Assembly (NCBI GenBank): GCA_022836615.1
Contig: MU405283.1
Location: 1 to 64,000, forward strand
Reading direction: 5' to 3'
DNA length: 64,000 bases
From: Annulohypoxylon bovei var. microspora
Lineage: Eukaryota; Ascomycota; Sordariomycetes; Xylariales; Hypoxylaceae
Shown: positions 12,578 to 24,982 of the stretch, piece after piece
How positions within the stretch are numbered: position 1 is the stretch's first letter
Layout: each line of letters opens with the position of its first letter
Notes under the pieces: model-generated
What the model was told of the DNA's origin: nothing
The model's database searches: none
The model's input: the letters and a program-made list of their open reading frames with translations, nothing else
Position numbers and translations under genes: made by a program

Positions 12578-13300
12578 GGTAACGGCGATGTTAGCAGTGA
12601 TGATGTCACGGGCTAAGTTTCGTCAGTGAAGGGTGCGTGAAAAAGTTTAGTGAGATGGGGGCGTTTGACGAAAAAAAAGATTTGCAACGGCGCCGGCCTG
12701 GAAATTTTAGATATTAAAAAACATCGCCGAGGGCTACCGGTATATCGCCAGGAAAGAACAGGCCCAGGCATGGTCCCGAAAGTTGAAATCGCAGCAACCG
12801 CGTTCCCTATAGATGGGGGTCGTTATAGCAAGAGCCGCACACTTTTGAGGTCGGCCGAAATATGCAGCTACGCACCTAAACCTTATTGCAAGAACGGACG
12901 GGGGGAGTCGCAACCTAGAGTTAAGTAGGGAAAAGCATTCAAACACATTAAAAATGATTAATCAAACAACATAAAACAAATTCTTCGCAATGAGTTTCTC
13001 ATAAAACAGTCCTTGTTGATGTCAATTGTCAAACTCTAGGTATCATATCCTCGAGCCGAGGAGAGAGTATTAGGTAGCCTAGAATAGACTATGTCTTCCA
13101 AACACCATCACAGGTCTGATCCCTATGATAATGCGAATTGGATAATGACAACGCCCCTCTATGCATCTCTCTTCTCAAGCATTCGTATCATCCTGTTCCT
13201 TTCGGCTCATCATACAACCACACCGAAATTACTTAGGGCCACTAGCCTACCTCCCCGGGATGGGAGTTCATTACTTTGTCGTTCGTTATCTGTATGCGCC
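12578..13300. other. Intergenic, between the chromodomain and EB1 genes
   Basis: This stretch is the 5' flank of the chromodomain gene and the 3' flank of EB1. Short open frames here show no recognisable features. Confidence 0.5.
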
Positions 13301-14383
13301 TTAAAACGTCTCCTGGTCATCCAGCGTCTCTCCCTCGGCAGGGATCTCGAAGCCCTCCTCGGTTGAGTATAGTATCAACTGGATCTGTTTGATGAGACCG
13401 TCCTCGGCCTTCTCGATCTCGGGGTCCTCCTCGACAGCCTGCTGGATCAAGAGTTCTATATCTCGCAGCTTGCTGAAGTAGAAGTCTCGTTCGCGCTCGA
13501 GACCAACGACCGTCTCCTTAAGAGTAGCATTCTCTTGCAAGAGAGCCGCCGACGCGGCACCACCCCCACCACCACCAATCTTGGCTGCACGAGGACCGGT
13601 GGTAGGGGTCGTACCTCTTCTAGCTGCGGACGATCCGGCACCCCCAGTGGCTCGTGCGGTGGGGCCACCGCCGGGAACAGGAGCACCTTTTCGTCGTGCT
13701 ACAGCATCGTAGTCTCCGCCGGGATAGTACTGGTCCCAGAATCGCTTAGTCCACTGCAAGAACTCGAGGTTGTCCTGCATCTTGCACTTGGAAAGGGCCT
13801 CGACCGGGATCGGCTTCTCGACATTGTGTTTGGTAAACGTGTCTATCGAAGGAAATGCGGTCAGCATGTACATTAAGTCGAGAATATAGAATATAAACCA
13901 CGCCTTCCGTAGAGTATCGGTAGTGTCGCGAATCGGGGGACAAAGACGGAGGAAACTAACTCTGCAAGACCTTGAAGTTCTGGATGTACGCGTACTCGCT
14001 GTTGACGTTAAACTTGACGCGAGACATAGGTACATCGAGAAAGATGCTGTCGAAGACCTGGCAGAGAGCAGCACTGTAAGGATGAAACACAAGGTTAGCT
14101 CAGATCTTGCACCCATAATATCTGACACACTACGACAGGGTTATAGCTGGTTCTCTATCCCCTTTCATGATAATTCTCTGGTGGGGGAGGGGTATATATA
14201 AATCGCAAGGATAGTCTTACCCAGTACCGCATTGCTCGACCTTGGTCATGTTAAGCTGGAGCAGGCTGTTAAGCCATTGCACCAGCTCCTGTCTATGGAT
14301 GGGTGATAAGACGTTAGTCACAAATCCTAGTCCGGGGTTAATTAGAGGGGTGAGCTCATAAGGACTCACCGAGATTCACCCAT
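13301..14383 (-). CDS. BIM1: Microtubule plus-end protein EB1/Bim1/Mal3
   Basis: An EB1-family microtubule plus-end tracker of 246 residues from four exons: 14383-14370, 14292-14221, 14073-13961 and 13842-13301. The tiny 14-base first exon encodes MGES plus part of an Arg codon. The N-terminal calponin-homology domain runs from RQELVQWLNSLLQLNMTKVEQ through the conserved YIQNFKVLQNTFTKHN and LEFLQWTKRFWDQYY. A Gly/Ala/Pro linker follows, then the C-terminal EB1 dimerisation coiled coil (LERERDFYFSKLRDIELLIQ, about residues 170-200) and an acidic tail ending in an aromatic residue, like the canonical EEY/F end. It is a housekeeping cytoskeletal gene and sits unexpectedly between the P450 and the PKS. 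Confidence 0.93.
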
Positions 14384-15299
14384 GTCTGCAGGTGCTTGGG
14401 TATAGAAATTAATAGGATGAAAAAACGCGAAGAGAGTTGTTCAAAGACGCGGCGAACGATGTTCGACGATCTCGTAGTTGAAAAAGTGATTAGGATGGCG
14501 CGTTGATTAGGAAAGAAAAATAAAATGGATCGTCGATCAAAAAGGTTTGTTTATGGTTAGGGGAAGAAAATAGAAATTGACGTCGCTGCCGCGGCGATGT
14601 TCTTTCTGGTACGTATCACCTAATCAGCTTGCTGCAGTCAATCAAAAATCACAAATCCGCGTCACCCAATCAACGAGGTTACCCAGAGTGGGTATTACCG
14701 CCGAAGATTTACCACGGATCGAATTACCTCAGCTGCCTCAGGTACAAGGTACCCCAGTCGACGTGGGATGAATTAATATCACGTGCATTGAATTAGGCTG
14801 CTTACTAAATATACTTCCACCACTTACGAAATACTTGACACAATCACTTCGCAACTTCAAAATCACAATAATTACGACTAGGAACCGCTCCCATCTACAA
14901 AATTTGATATCTAAAGTCACAAGCGACTCTGCTCTTTGTATATACGAGGTGAAACTGTTTGTTTTATATTATGGTCAAACATTGACAGAACGGCTCGAAG
15001 CAAGTACTTGAGGATGAAAATCCAAAGCATTCACAAACCAAGACGCGTTTGTATATTCTACACATTCTTTAATGGTGTATGACCCATTCAACAGTTAAAT
15101 CACACTTACAAGCACGGCAACCAAATATCATGGATTTGTGCATCCATGGAAATTGAACAGGAAATGAAAGTCTATTGCCTTAGACCTCTTCTCTATATAC
15201 TCGGAATCATCTTACATCATAAAAAATAGCAAATGAAGGTTATATAACATAGTACAGTGCTAACACCACAGAAACCCAACCCAAACATAAGAGACAATG
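14384..15299. other. EB1 promoter and PKS 3' flank
   Basis: The region just above 14384 is the EB1 5' flank. The AT-rich part at 14760-15299 lies downstream of the PKS stop codon. No gene is supported. Confidence 0.5.
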
Positions 15300-18200
15300 T
15301 CATCGAGTCAAGAACCCCACGTCCTTCCAACTCTGAATGAATTGCTTGGTCACCTTCTCATTAACGGGACCCGCGTGCGCCAAGGTTTTCGAGTGCTCTC
15401 GAACTTTAATGGTATCAAGAAGAAGACCGCCGCACGACATGCGGAGGAAGTTATCGTCAAGGAAATCAATCAATAAGAATGCCGGGTTCTCGCCCTCGGG
15501 CCCCTCGACCTGTCTAGGGTGGTCCCGAACAAGTTTCACCCAGTCTGTGAATGGAATTACGCCGTCTGGCGAAATTTCTAATGCGTCGGCTAGGACTGGA
15601 ATCATCTCTTTCCATGGCTGGCGGATCGGGTTGTCGACGTGGTAGATAGGATAATGTGTCTTGTCCTCGGGAAGGAAGACAAGGTCCACGAGCGTGCCGG
15701 CAACTTCGTCAACCGGTGTCCATGAGAGAAGCCCCTCAAAGTCGGGCAACGCCTTCAATGTTTGAGACGATTTAATTAGAAAGGAAAGATGCTCCATAGT
15801 ATTCCAGTAACCACTGGTGCTGGAGCCTGCTATCTGCCCAGGACGGACGACCATAGCACGGAAACGGTCCGGATGCTTGTGCAACGTCTCGTCGAGCATG
15901 AGCTCGCAGATGTACTTCGCATCGCCGTATCCTGTAGGTAGGACGGACTCGATCGTCATCCGTTCCTCTGGTACTATCGGTTCGCCTGACCAAATTGGCC
16001 GATGACCAACCGTGGCGATAGATGAAATGAATTGGAAGGTAACCTTAGTGCCTGGGGCACTTCGGATAGAAATTCCACGAGAAAGGTTAAGGAGATTTTT
16101 CATGATCTGAAATTGCGATTCGAAGTTGCGTAGTGGCCACTTCGCATTCATGAGCCATGCGTTATGGACAATATCGGTTACATTATTCACAAGGTTTTCG
16201 TAATCCTCGACGGGCAAGCCAAGATTGGCCTTCGACATATCGGTTTCGAAGACGTCTATTTTTTCGGCTGCTTCTTCGGATAAGAAGATACCTTTCTTGA
16301 TCAGGGCCTGCTTCTGACGTTCCTTAGGGTCGGTTCGGCTGCGTCTGTTGAGACATACAACGCGGGTGACGTCTGGTAATTCTGCGAATTGGGCGATGAG
16401 GTGTGATCCCAGACTGCCGGTAGCACCCGTGACTAAGATTGTTTTCCCATCTGGGTTCGAACTAGGAAGGCCGGATCGTGGCGCATTCTCAAGACCAGCG
16501 GAGAACCCTTCGGTCAGGTCTCGGACGTACCTATCGACGACTGTTTGTCGTGCCTCGAGGTCAGCTGATAGGCTCTTAACAGGTAGAGAGGAGGAGGGAA
16601 GTTGGAGTCGTTCGTACCTCTCACCCGAGGCCATCGCGATGATCAGCTTCTCGCATTTGTTCTCCGGTCGGGCGCCGTCTGTCCAGTCGACATGTCCGTA
16701 GCCGACCGCCTGAAGTTCCTTCTCCCATCTAAGCTCGTGTGTGACGGCGTGAGTGCGTCCGTCGTCGAAGAACCACCAACCCTCGAATAGTCCGAAGATC
16801 ATGTCAACCCAGTACAGTGTACCGGTCATTTCAAGCATCATGAGGAATCCGTCAGGGCGCAGGGCCTTGCGAATGTTTGCACCAGATACTTGCAGAGAGT
16901 GCGTGGCGTGGACAGCATTGCTTGCAACAACGATGTGTTGAGTTCCAATTAACTCATCGGCTGGCGCCTTCTCGATGTCATGAGCCCTGAATTTCATGAA
17001 AGGATACACCTTGAACTTCTTGCGCGCAGCGGCCACGAATGACGGTGCAAGGTCGGTGAAAGTGTATTCGACCGGCACGTTCAGCGAGGCTAGAAGGGGA
17101 ACAAGCCACTTAGTCGTGCCTCCGGTTCCTGCACCCATCTCAAGAATCTTGAGTGGGCCTTCGCTCATATCAAGCTTAGAGACAAGTCTTGCGAGGAAGT
17201 CCTCCATCTGCTTGTAGAATAGTCGGTTAATGGGCCACTCGGCGTACAAGCCAGAGACGAGCTCACGTCCCTCGGGAGTGCCGAAGATTAGTTTGATACC
17301 ATCTGTCGTTCCCTTCAACACCTCGGCGAGGTTGGATCCGGTGTAGAAGGTAAGTTTGTCGGCTGTTGTCTGGTCCGGGAAATTTGTTAGTAAGTCTTGG
17401 AGGATCTCCTTGCTCGATCTGGTCGGAGCCGCTACAGCTGTGCGGGTGATAGTGTCACCGTTGACGTTAATGATGTGAGATTCTTTCTCTAGCATCTGGT
17501 ATAAGTAGTCTACTAAACGGCTGTGTTCCTTCGGATGCGGAATTCGAGCGAATTTGTCACCTGGCCTCGCCTCGCGGAATCGATGTCCAAGCTGGTCGAA
17601 AGCTTCGAGAGTGAGGGCGATGCACATATCCGTCTGTAACGGCATGACAGTCTCGAAGTAATTTGCCTGGCCATATTCCGCAATCTTGTCATCCGTAAGG
17701 GCCTTTGTCTCGTTGAACGCTTCCATGACAGTGGCGAAAGGAAGCTTCAGCTCCTTATCGGAAGCGTCGAGGTCGTCATACGGGTCCTTTTCAAAGTCCA
17801 CCAACGGGGTAGTTAGACCGCTCGGGTGACCTGAAGATGACTCGCTGGGACTGTAAGACCTGGAATCGCTGTCACTAGACACGTCGTCTTCGCTCTCTTC
17901 GCTGATCTCATCGGCGCTAGAGGCATCTCCGCCTACAGCTCTCTGCACGCACGCCATCAGACTGGGCATGTCAATGATCTCCATGAGTTCGCTCTCAGGC
18001 AGTGTAATCTTGAAAGCCGCCTCAATTTCATGAGCCATCTCCATGCCCATCAAAGAGTCAATACCAAGGTCAGCTAGCATGCTATCATCCTTTATCTCAT
18101 CCAACTCAAGGCCTGATAGATCAGCTAAGATGTCTTTAACCTTAGGAACCACGTTGGACTTGGGCTTGGCCACCTTAGGTTGCTTGGGTGCTTTAGGTGC

Positions 18201-21200
18201 CTTTGGCGCTTTGGGTTCCTTGACATGAATCGGCTGTGGCGGCACGATCTGACTAGGCGCGGCCTCGAATAGGGCAACCTTCGCCGCCTCAGATGGCGAA
18301 GCAACGGTAGCGCCTCCGACAGTGAGACGCGACAGCAGCTTGCTCATAGAAGCCTTGGGGATCTTGACGTAGCTAATTCCAAGGATGGCTTCTAGTAAGG
18401 CACCGGTCTGGGGGTGGAAGACGAAGACATCTGTGAGGTACTGCTTGTCTGATGGGTGGTGAGTTGCAAGCACGTGGAAGTTGTCTGGTCGGGCATCGCC
18501 AGGGCGGAGCTTGGGAGATCGGATCCACTGCTCAATACCATTGGCAATGTACATCTCAGAGGGAGATCGGTCCGTCATGCAGTTGACGTAGATGCCACCG
18601 ACTTGGCAGAAACTATCAGCCAAGTGCGCATCGAGCCACGTGTCAGGGTTGTATTTCTTTACAACATGACCGGCAGACTGGTTTCCACAGCCAACCAGCT
18701 TCTGGAGACCGCGGTAGTCCTCACCATAGTCCACAACCTCAGAGAAGATCTTGTAGATGTTCCTGTTGGAGAGGATCTCGTCAACGTCACCGCTCTGCAG
18801 AAGCTCGACGCAGCGGGAGTGGCCGACGAGTCGCTCAAGGCGTGCAAACTCGAGCTTTAACGTCAAGTCTTCGGTCGAGCAGAAGACAATCTTGCCCGTC
18901 GTGTGAAGAGTCTTAGCAGTTCCCTGAGGCATATCGGTGCTGAACACCTGGAAGTTCCAAGAGGGGCTCTTCCCGGTCGCATCCTCTACTACCTCAATCC
19001 AGACGCCCCGTGATGGGTTAACACAAATTGGCGACTGGTTCTCCACAACGTGAACCTGAGGCTCAAGTTTAGCAGCGGTAAGGTCTGGTCGGATTCCTCG
19101 AACAGCCTCGATGACGAGGTCAATCTGTACGGTAGCTGGGCAAATGGACGCGGTTTGCGCGATGACGTGGCCCACGATGAGTTTCTCATACTTGGGAATC
19201 ATGGTGTTGATTCTAAACTTCGCAACATGCTTCTTGCTGTCTTGGTAGCCGACGAAGGTTAGGAGACCCTCTGGCATCCTTTCTTCTTCCAGTGCAGTCT
19301 TCTGTACCGGAGGGAGTGCAGCAACCTTAGGAGGCACCTTGAAGTCCACCCAGTGTCTCGCCAGCTCAAACTGGTAAGGAGGCAGTAGAAGAGGGGAGTG
19401 CTCCTTAGTCTGAGCAGCTTGGTGAGCCCAGTGCTGTACAGGAGTACCGGCCTTCCACAAGTTGACCGTAGCATCAACGAGGTTATCCCATGCCTTGTCA
19501 GTGTTAGTGATGTTGATAGCCTGGAAATGAGAGCCGCTGGGGCTGCCCAAAGCACGGCCAGCCATAATAGAGATGGTGGAGTTGGAGCCGGCTTCTAAGA
19601 AGACCGCCGACGGATACTGCTTAGCAAGTCGTTGCACAGCATGGTTGAAGTAGACCGGAGAGCGCATGTGTTCGGCAATGAACTTAGCAGTGTGCCTATC
19701 CTGTGTGGGGAACTCCGAAGCTCTCTCAATAGGGATAGTGGGCTTGCGGAATGTAAGCATTTTTCCAACCAGTTCCAATGCCTCGACGAGAGGTTCGACA
19801 AGGGCGCAGTGGAATGAGTTGGTTACGTTCAACCTCTTGGATCTTAGCGATGACGGGATGGTGGCAGCGACCGCGTCAATTGCGGCGGTAGAGCCGGCAA
19901 GTGTGAAGCTTCGAGGTCCGTTGTAGCAAGCAATGCTTGCAGGCTTCTCGTCTGGAACCTTCTGGTTTGACTCGGCGAGTAGTTTTTCGACGTCAGCTAA
20001 GTCAGCCTCAACAGCCATCATGGAACCCTTCTCGCTACCCCAGGCATCACGGACAAGAGTCGCACGGTTGATTACCAACTTCACGGAATCTTCCAATGAA
20101 AGCACCTGTGAGATAGCAAGTGCAGTGAGTTCGCCGAAGCTGTGACCCACAACTGCTGCGGGCTTGATACCAGAGTCAATCCAGCTGCGCGCTGTGGCGT
20201 ACTGGATGGCAAAAAGCATGATCTGTAATTGAACGGTATCCTTGGCGGGGGTAGTCTCGAAAATTCCAGGGAAGATACTTCCTGCACCAAAAGAACGAGC
20301 GACCGCGTCAACATTGTTCAGGTGCTTTCGCAGGATAGCGACCTTCTGGTATAAGCCTTGGTCTAGACCGACGAAGGTAGACACTTGGCCGCCGAAACAG
20401 AGTACAATAGGCTTGGACTCAGGACGAGCGATGGATGCAACGCTAGCATCGCCCCTCTCGAAGGAGGCCAACTTCTGGTCAAGCTCCTCTACTGAGCGCA
20501 CACTGAATAGGACCGCTTTTTCAAGCGATCGGTTGCTCTGGCGGGCAAGGTTGAAGGAGACATTCGGCAGGGAGAGGTTAGTAGCCGAGTAGCTCTTGTT
20601 GTTAAGGAACTTGCGGAAGACCTTGGCGTATCGGCGGAGACTCTGGTCATCCAAACCAGCAAACCAGAAGGGGTATTTGACACCGGCAGGCGCCTCTGAA
20701 GCGTCCTTCACTTCATTGGCAAATGGCGATTGTGTGATGATCATCGAAGCGTTAGAACCTGATGCGCCGTAGTTGTTGATGAGCGCAGCTCGGAAATCAG
20801 CATCCCATGTCTGCATGCTCGTCGGGATAGTCATCTTATCCGCGGGAGTCGCTCCAATAGCTGGGTTAATCTGAGTGTGACTGGGCTGAGGCGGGACCAT
20901 TCCTTTCTGGATCATGAGCATGACCTTGACCATAGAAACAATACCCGACGTCGCCTCAGTGTGGCCGATGAGACCTTTCACGGACCCGAGGAGCAGGTTG
21001 TTCTCACGTCCAGAAGCTTGTCCACCGAGTACTTGTCGCAGACCATTGTACTCAGCCGGGTCACCAACTCCAGTACCGGTGCCGTGGGCTTCGACAACCG
21101 AGATCTGGGAAGGCTTAAGACGGGCCTGCTTGGTAACGCTACGGAAAAGGTCGGAAAGAGAAGGCGCATTGGGGACAAAGATGGGAGTGCAGTTCTCATT

Positions 21201-23208
21201 CTGCTGCACACCTGTCGCAGCGACAACACCGAGGATCTGGTCGCCATCTGCGACAGCAGCGGAGAGCTTCTTCAAGAACACCGCGGCAACACCTTCACCT
21301 CTGCAGTAGCCATCAGCCTTCGCATCGAATGGCTTGCATTGTCCAGTTGTGCTCAAGAACGAGGCACCAGCCAAGTTCTGGAACCACAAGGGGTTGGTCA
21401 CAACGTTGGTGCCACCAGCAAGAGCAGCGGTGCATTCACCAGTGATGATTGCTCGGCAAGCTTGGTGGATAGCGACAGCGGAGGAGGAGCATGCCGTGTC
21501 GATCGTCAAGCCAGGACCCGTCCAACCGAAGTAGTGACTAACTTTACCAGAGATAAAGCTCTGCAAGTTACCAGTAGCAGTAAATGCGTTAGCAGCGTGG
21601 CAAGCGATGTTGCAGTCATAGTCACGAGAACAGACACCGACGAAGCAGCCGACGCGGTTATCAGGCTCACCCGATTGAAAGTAGCCCGACTGCTCCACGG
21701 CTTGGTAAGCGCACTGGAGGAAATTGCGCTGCTGAGGGTCCATCGTAGAACTCTCGCGGGGGCTCTTCTTGAAGAACTTGTGGTCGAACTTGTCGTAGTT
21801 CTCGATGAAGTTTCCAAACCACTTTCGCTTGGACTCAACGTCGCGGAAGGCGGTATCAAAAGAGAATCTCTCCTTAGGCACCTCCTTGTGTTGAGACTTC
21901 GCAGCGACAAGGAGATCCCAGAAGTCGTCCAGAGTCTCGGCGCCGGCTACCTTGATGGACATACCGACGACAGCGACATCGTTGTCGGAGAAAGTCCGCA
22001 GGTCCTTCTGAGAGAAGGACTCGAAGCGAGAGCTTGCGCTGTCCAGGTCAGCGACGTGGACGACCTGGGGGTTGAGGCTGCGCAGGAGCGATGGCGGGAT
22101 GGCGCGCTCCGGGCCAAATGATAGGATGCTCGAGTCCTTGTTCTTGAGGGTCGCCTCACGCACAACGTTGACGGTCTGGAACCACTGCGGAGGCTCCGCA
22201 AGGATGGACTGCAACGCGTGGTGGTGCAGCGGGCCGTTCGTAATGAGATCGCCGCCCCGATTCGAGCGGGTGGGCACTGCCAATCCCGATTCGGCGTTCG
22301 GGAACTGGAACTCGGAGTGAGCATCAACGAACTCGAGGAGAAGTCCGAGCTTCTCGAGGTTGATGCTAGCGTGGAATCGACCGTAGAGGCCGACCTCAGA
22401 GGCAATGAGACCGGCGCCTCTAAGCTGCAAAAGCAGCTTGGAGATAGCTGAGGCCTTGGTTGTGACCGTGGCACGGTTCTCGTCATAGTTGACAGAAACG
22501 TACGTCTAGATCGTTTGGTTAGATGATGAGAAAAAAAATGTGGCAATGTAAGGTGGGGTTGCTTACCTCAGGAAAGCTGTTCACAATTTGCTTAAGCTCC
22601 TCGCCGCCCTCAGCGGAGTTCCATGCAGCACTGAGAGATTTGGACGGTTCGGTGGCTTCGTCTTGTGCATCGACGACAGTGCCGATCAGCATAGCTAACC
22701 GCACGGCGACAGCAGCGTACTTCTTGAACTGCTCACTGTTGCCTGAGCTAGAAACAGCAAAGGCACTCAGAAGTCCAGTGCAAAGACCGAGAGTCTCTCT
22801 ATCTATCTTAGATGTCGTGAATGGGTCGATCTGTTCTCCCTCGTTTCCGTTACGCAAGAACGTAGCATATTGAGTAAGGTGAGAGACGATAACGAGGGGG
22901 ATAAGAAGCTTGTTCGGAAGGGGAAAGGAGGTCTCGAGGGGCCGTCCCGATCGGAAGGCATCGGACAGATCCTCCAGCTGCTTGAGGCCCGATGCGGTCT
23001 TCAGGCTCGGGATGGAAGTCGTAAGAGACTTCCAGATCTGGGGGAATTCGGCAATGGTATCGATGACCCAGTGAGAGTCCTCGTTCTCGACGACGGTTTT
23101 GCGAACTTGAGCAAGAGCTGCCTCGTCGAAAGATAGGGCGAGCGGACCGAAGAGCAGGACAGTAGGCCCGGTCACAGGGCCCCTGAAACGTGCTCCCATA
23201 TCAACCAT
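15300..23208 (-). CDS. tropA-like: Non-reducing polyketide synthase, methylorcinaldehyde synthase type (SAT-KS-AT-PT-ACP-CMeT-R)
   Basis: A cytosolic iterative megasynthase of 2615 residues from two exons (23208-22567 and 22505-15300). Domains in order: SAT with catalytic Cys143 (GLCTG) and GRFH His259; KS with Cys553 (DTACSSS), His688 (EAHGTG) and His729 (GHTEA); malonyl-AT with Ser1003 (GHSFGE); product template with His1327 (GHVIAQTASICPA) and a likely Asp1511 (LADSFCQ); one ACP with Ser1698 (LGIDSLM); C-methyltransferase with the SAM loop at about 2001 (LEMGAGTGGTT); and a C-terminal NAD(P)H reductase with GATGSLG at about 2241 and the YxxxK pair Tyr2407/Lys2411. There is no thioesterase or Claisen cyclase, so the product should leave as an aldehyde. 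This layout is that of TropA, Aspks1 and related enzymes that make 3-methylorcinaldehyde. Lys/Pro/Ala and acidic Ser-rich linkers flank the ACP. It is divergently arranged with the flavin monooxygenase. The exact product is inferred. Confidence 0.96.
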
Positions 23209-24982
23209 GATGAAGGTGTATATGAATAGTGTGGGGAAAAAAGGAAGTTGAGTTAAGGCTAACGAATCGAGTGTTGAAATTCGCGTTTATCTGGGTAGTT
23301 TATGAGACAGCCGTGTCCATAGCACGTCGGAGGATACGAGGCTATGATTTAAAAGTTGAAGATGTTGGGATGAAGGTTATTGTGATAGTGAGAGAATGAC
23401 GCCCAACGTCTATGACAATCGCGATCGTGAGACCACGGGAAGTTCCAAGTCTATAAGGGTTAGATGAGAAGGAGAAGAAGCTGCTCGACTGCTGATGTTT
23501 TCGAGAAGGTTAGAAGTCAACACCAACCAATACATATACTAAGATGGTGAGCACGGCTGGCAGATACGGCATAATGGAACACGAAGATTCCCCATGCGAG
23601 GAACCACCTTACCTTCGGCCCTGGAGAAAGGCAAGATGTTGCATCTATCCGCCAGGCTAATCGCTTACACTGTGTTTCACAAGAGGGCAGTACATGTCAA
23701 CGGGCAATCGGTATAAGCACACATCTTGTCGAAGGGGACCCTTGGAGATCACGCAAAAGGCTAGGATATAGGTGGAGGCGAACTGCAAGTCAACTAAGCT
23801 CGTGCTCTACCCGTTCATCCGTCCATCCAGAACCTCACGAGAGACGCGAGATAAGAGAAAACACGTGCGAAAGTTGTACCGAAGGGATCCCAGCGAGGCA
23901 AATGTCCTGGAAGAACGGGGCCAGAGCGTGCTGCTGGCGCTACTGCAGTTAGCTCAGACGCTGGAATCCAATGAGGTACTAGATAAAAACTCCGATCAGG
24001 TGTAAGCAAGAATCTCGAAGGTGGTTCTTCATGGCTGATAATCAATCCTCCGAAAAGCTACTTTCTCGATAGAGAAAGGATCGCAGACCTATTTTTGCGT
24101 GTTTACGGCATTCACGGTAGCGTTTCAGATTCTGGGGAAGATTCTATGGCGTTATCGAATATCCAAGATCCTCTTTTCTCCTTATTCCTTCGCCGTTGTA
24201 TCATGTTTCCCCAGGAAACTGCCCAAACTGGGTCTCGGGAGATGAGAAGTTAATTTAGTCTGCGGCGTTGCCGTTACGGGTAGGTAGGTAGCTTTGCGGC
24301 ATAACTCTTATGGCGATTATGTAAGCCATATGGTGTACGTGGATAGGGGTGCTGAGTGTCGACTGATTATAGGGTGTGATTAACCTATACGGATTTAGGA
24401 AACTTAGCAGAAGCTTCAGCCGCAAGCCTGACGTCTACGCCCTGTTCCACAAAGAGTTATTGATTGACCGACTCGGCCGTGATGCCGTGGCCGACGCATA
24501 GCTCGGTGACGGCAAAATCGCCGGGGGGCGAGTTACTCCGGTTCTTATTTCCAACTGTAAGCTAAGTTAGTGTACAACGTATCACTAATGCCTTAAGCCT
24601 GTTACTAACACCAAATTTAGTTAACAGTATTCTTAGTAGTTACGCTGAAACAGGATTCTATAGTGGGTGTTCATCTCTGCCTTAATTACCATCATGACTC
24701 AGCCCTGCTTAAGGTCGTGCTACCCACGATGGCATCGAATGTTTCGCCGCTGATCTACTTGATAGCATGTACTCTGTAAAGTGTTTGTAATGCTTCATAC
24801 TTGTCCCATTAAACGATATTCCCGGCGGCCCCATCGTATGTTCGGAGTTGCAAAGTCCACTGTGTCACAGACTTAAATCTAGCGTACCTAGGTATTGTGT
24901 TGGTTTATCTCATCATTACCTCTGCTGCGGCCCATTACGAGAGCTCAAGTCAAAACTATTACTTTATCAAACTTATCCCACC
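23209..24982. promoter_or_regulatory. Shared divergent promoter of the PKS and flavin monooxygenase
   Basis: About 1.8 kb separates two divergent start codons (23208 minus and 24983 plus), so both genes can be controlled from one region. It holds no credible gene. A perfect inverted repeat TCGGCC-N10-GGCCGA at 24473-24494 has CGG half-sites of the kind bound by Zn2Cys6 regulators. Whether either regulator in the window binds it is not known. Confidence 0.5.

Noticed and set aside
20877..22121. 414-codon plus-strand open frame inside the PKS
   Set aside because: It is the antisense shadow of the PKS ketosynthase region; high GC coding bias on the other strand keeps it open.
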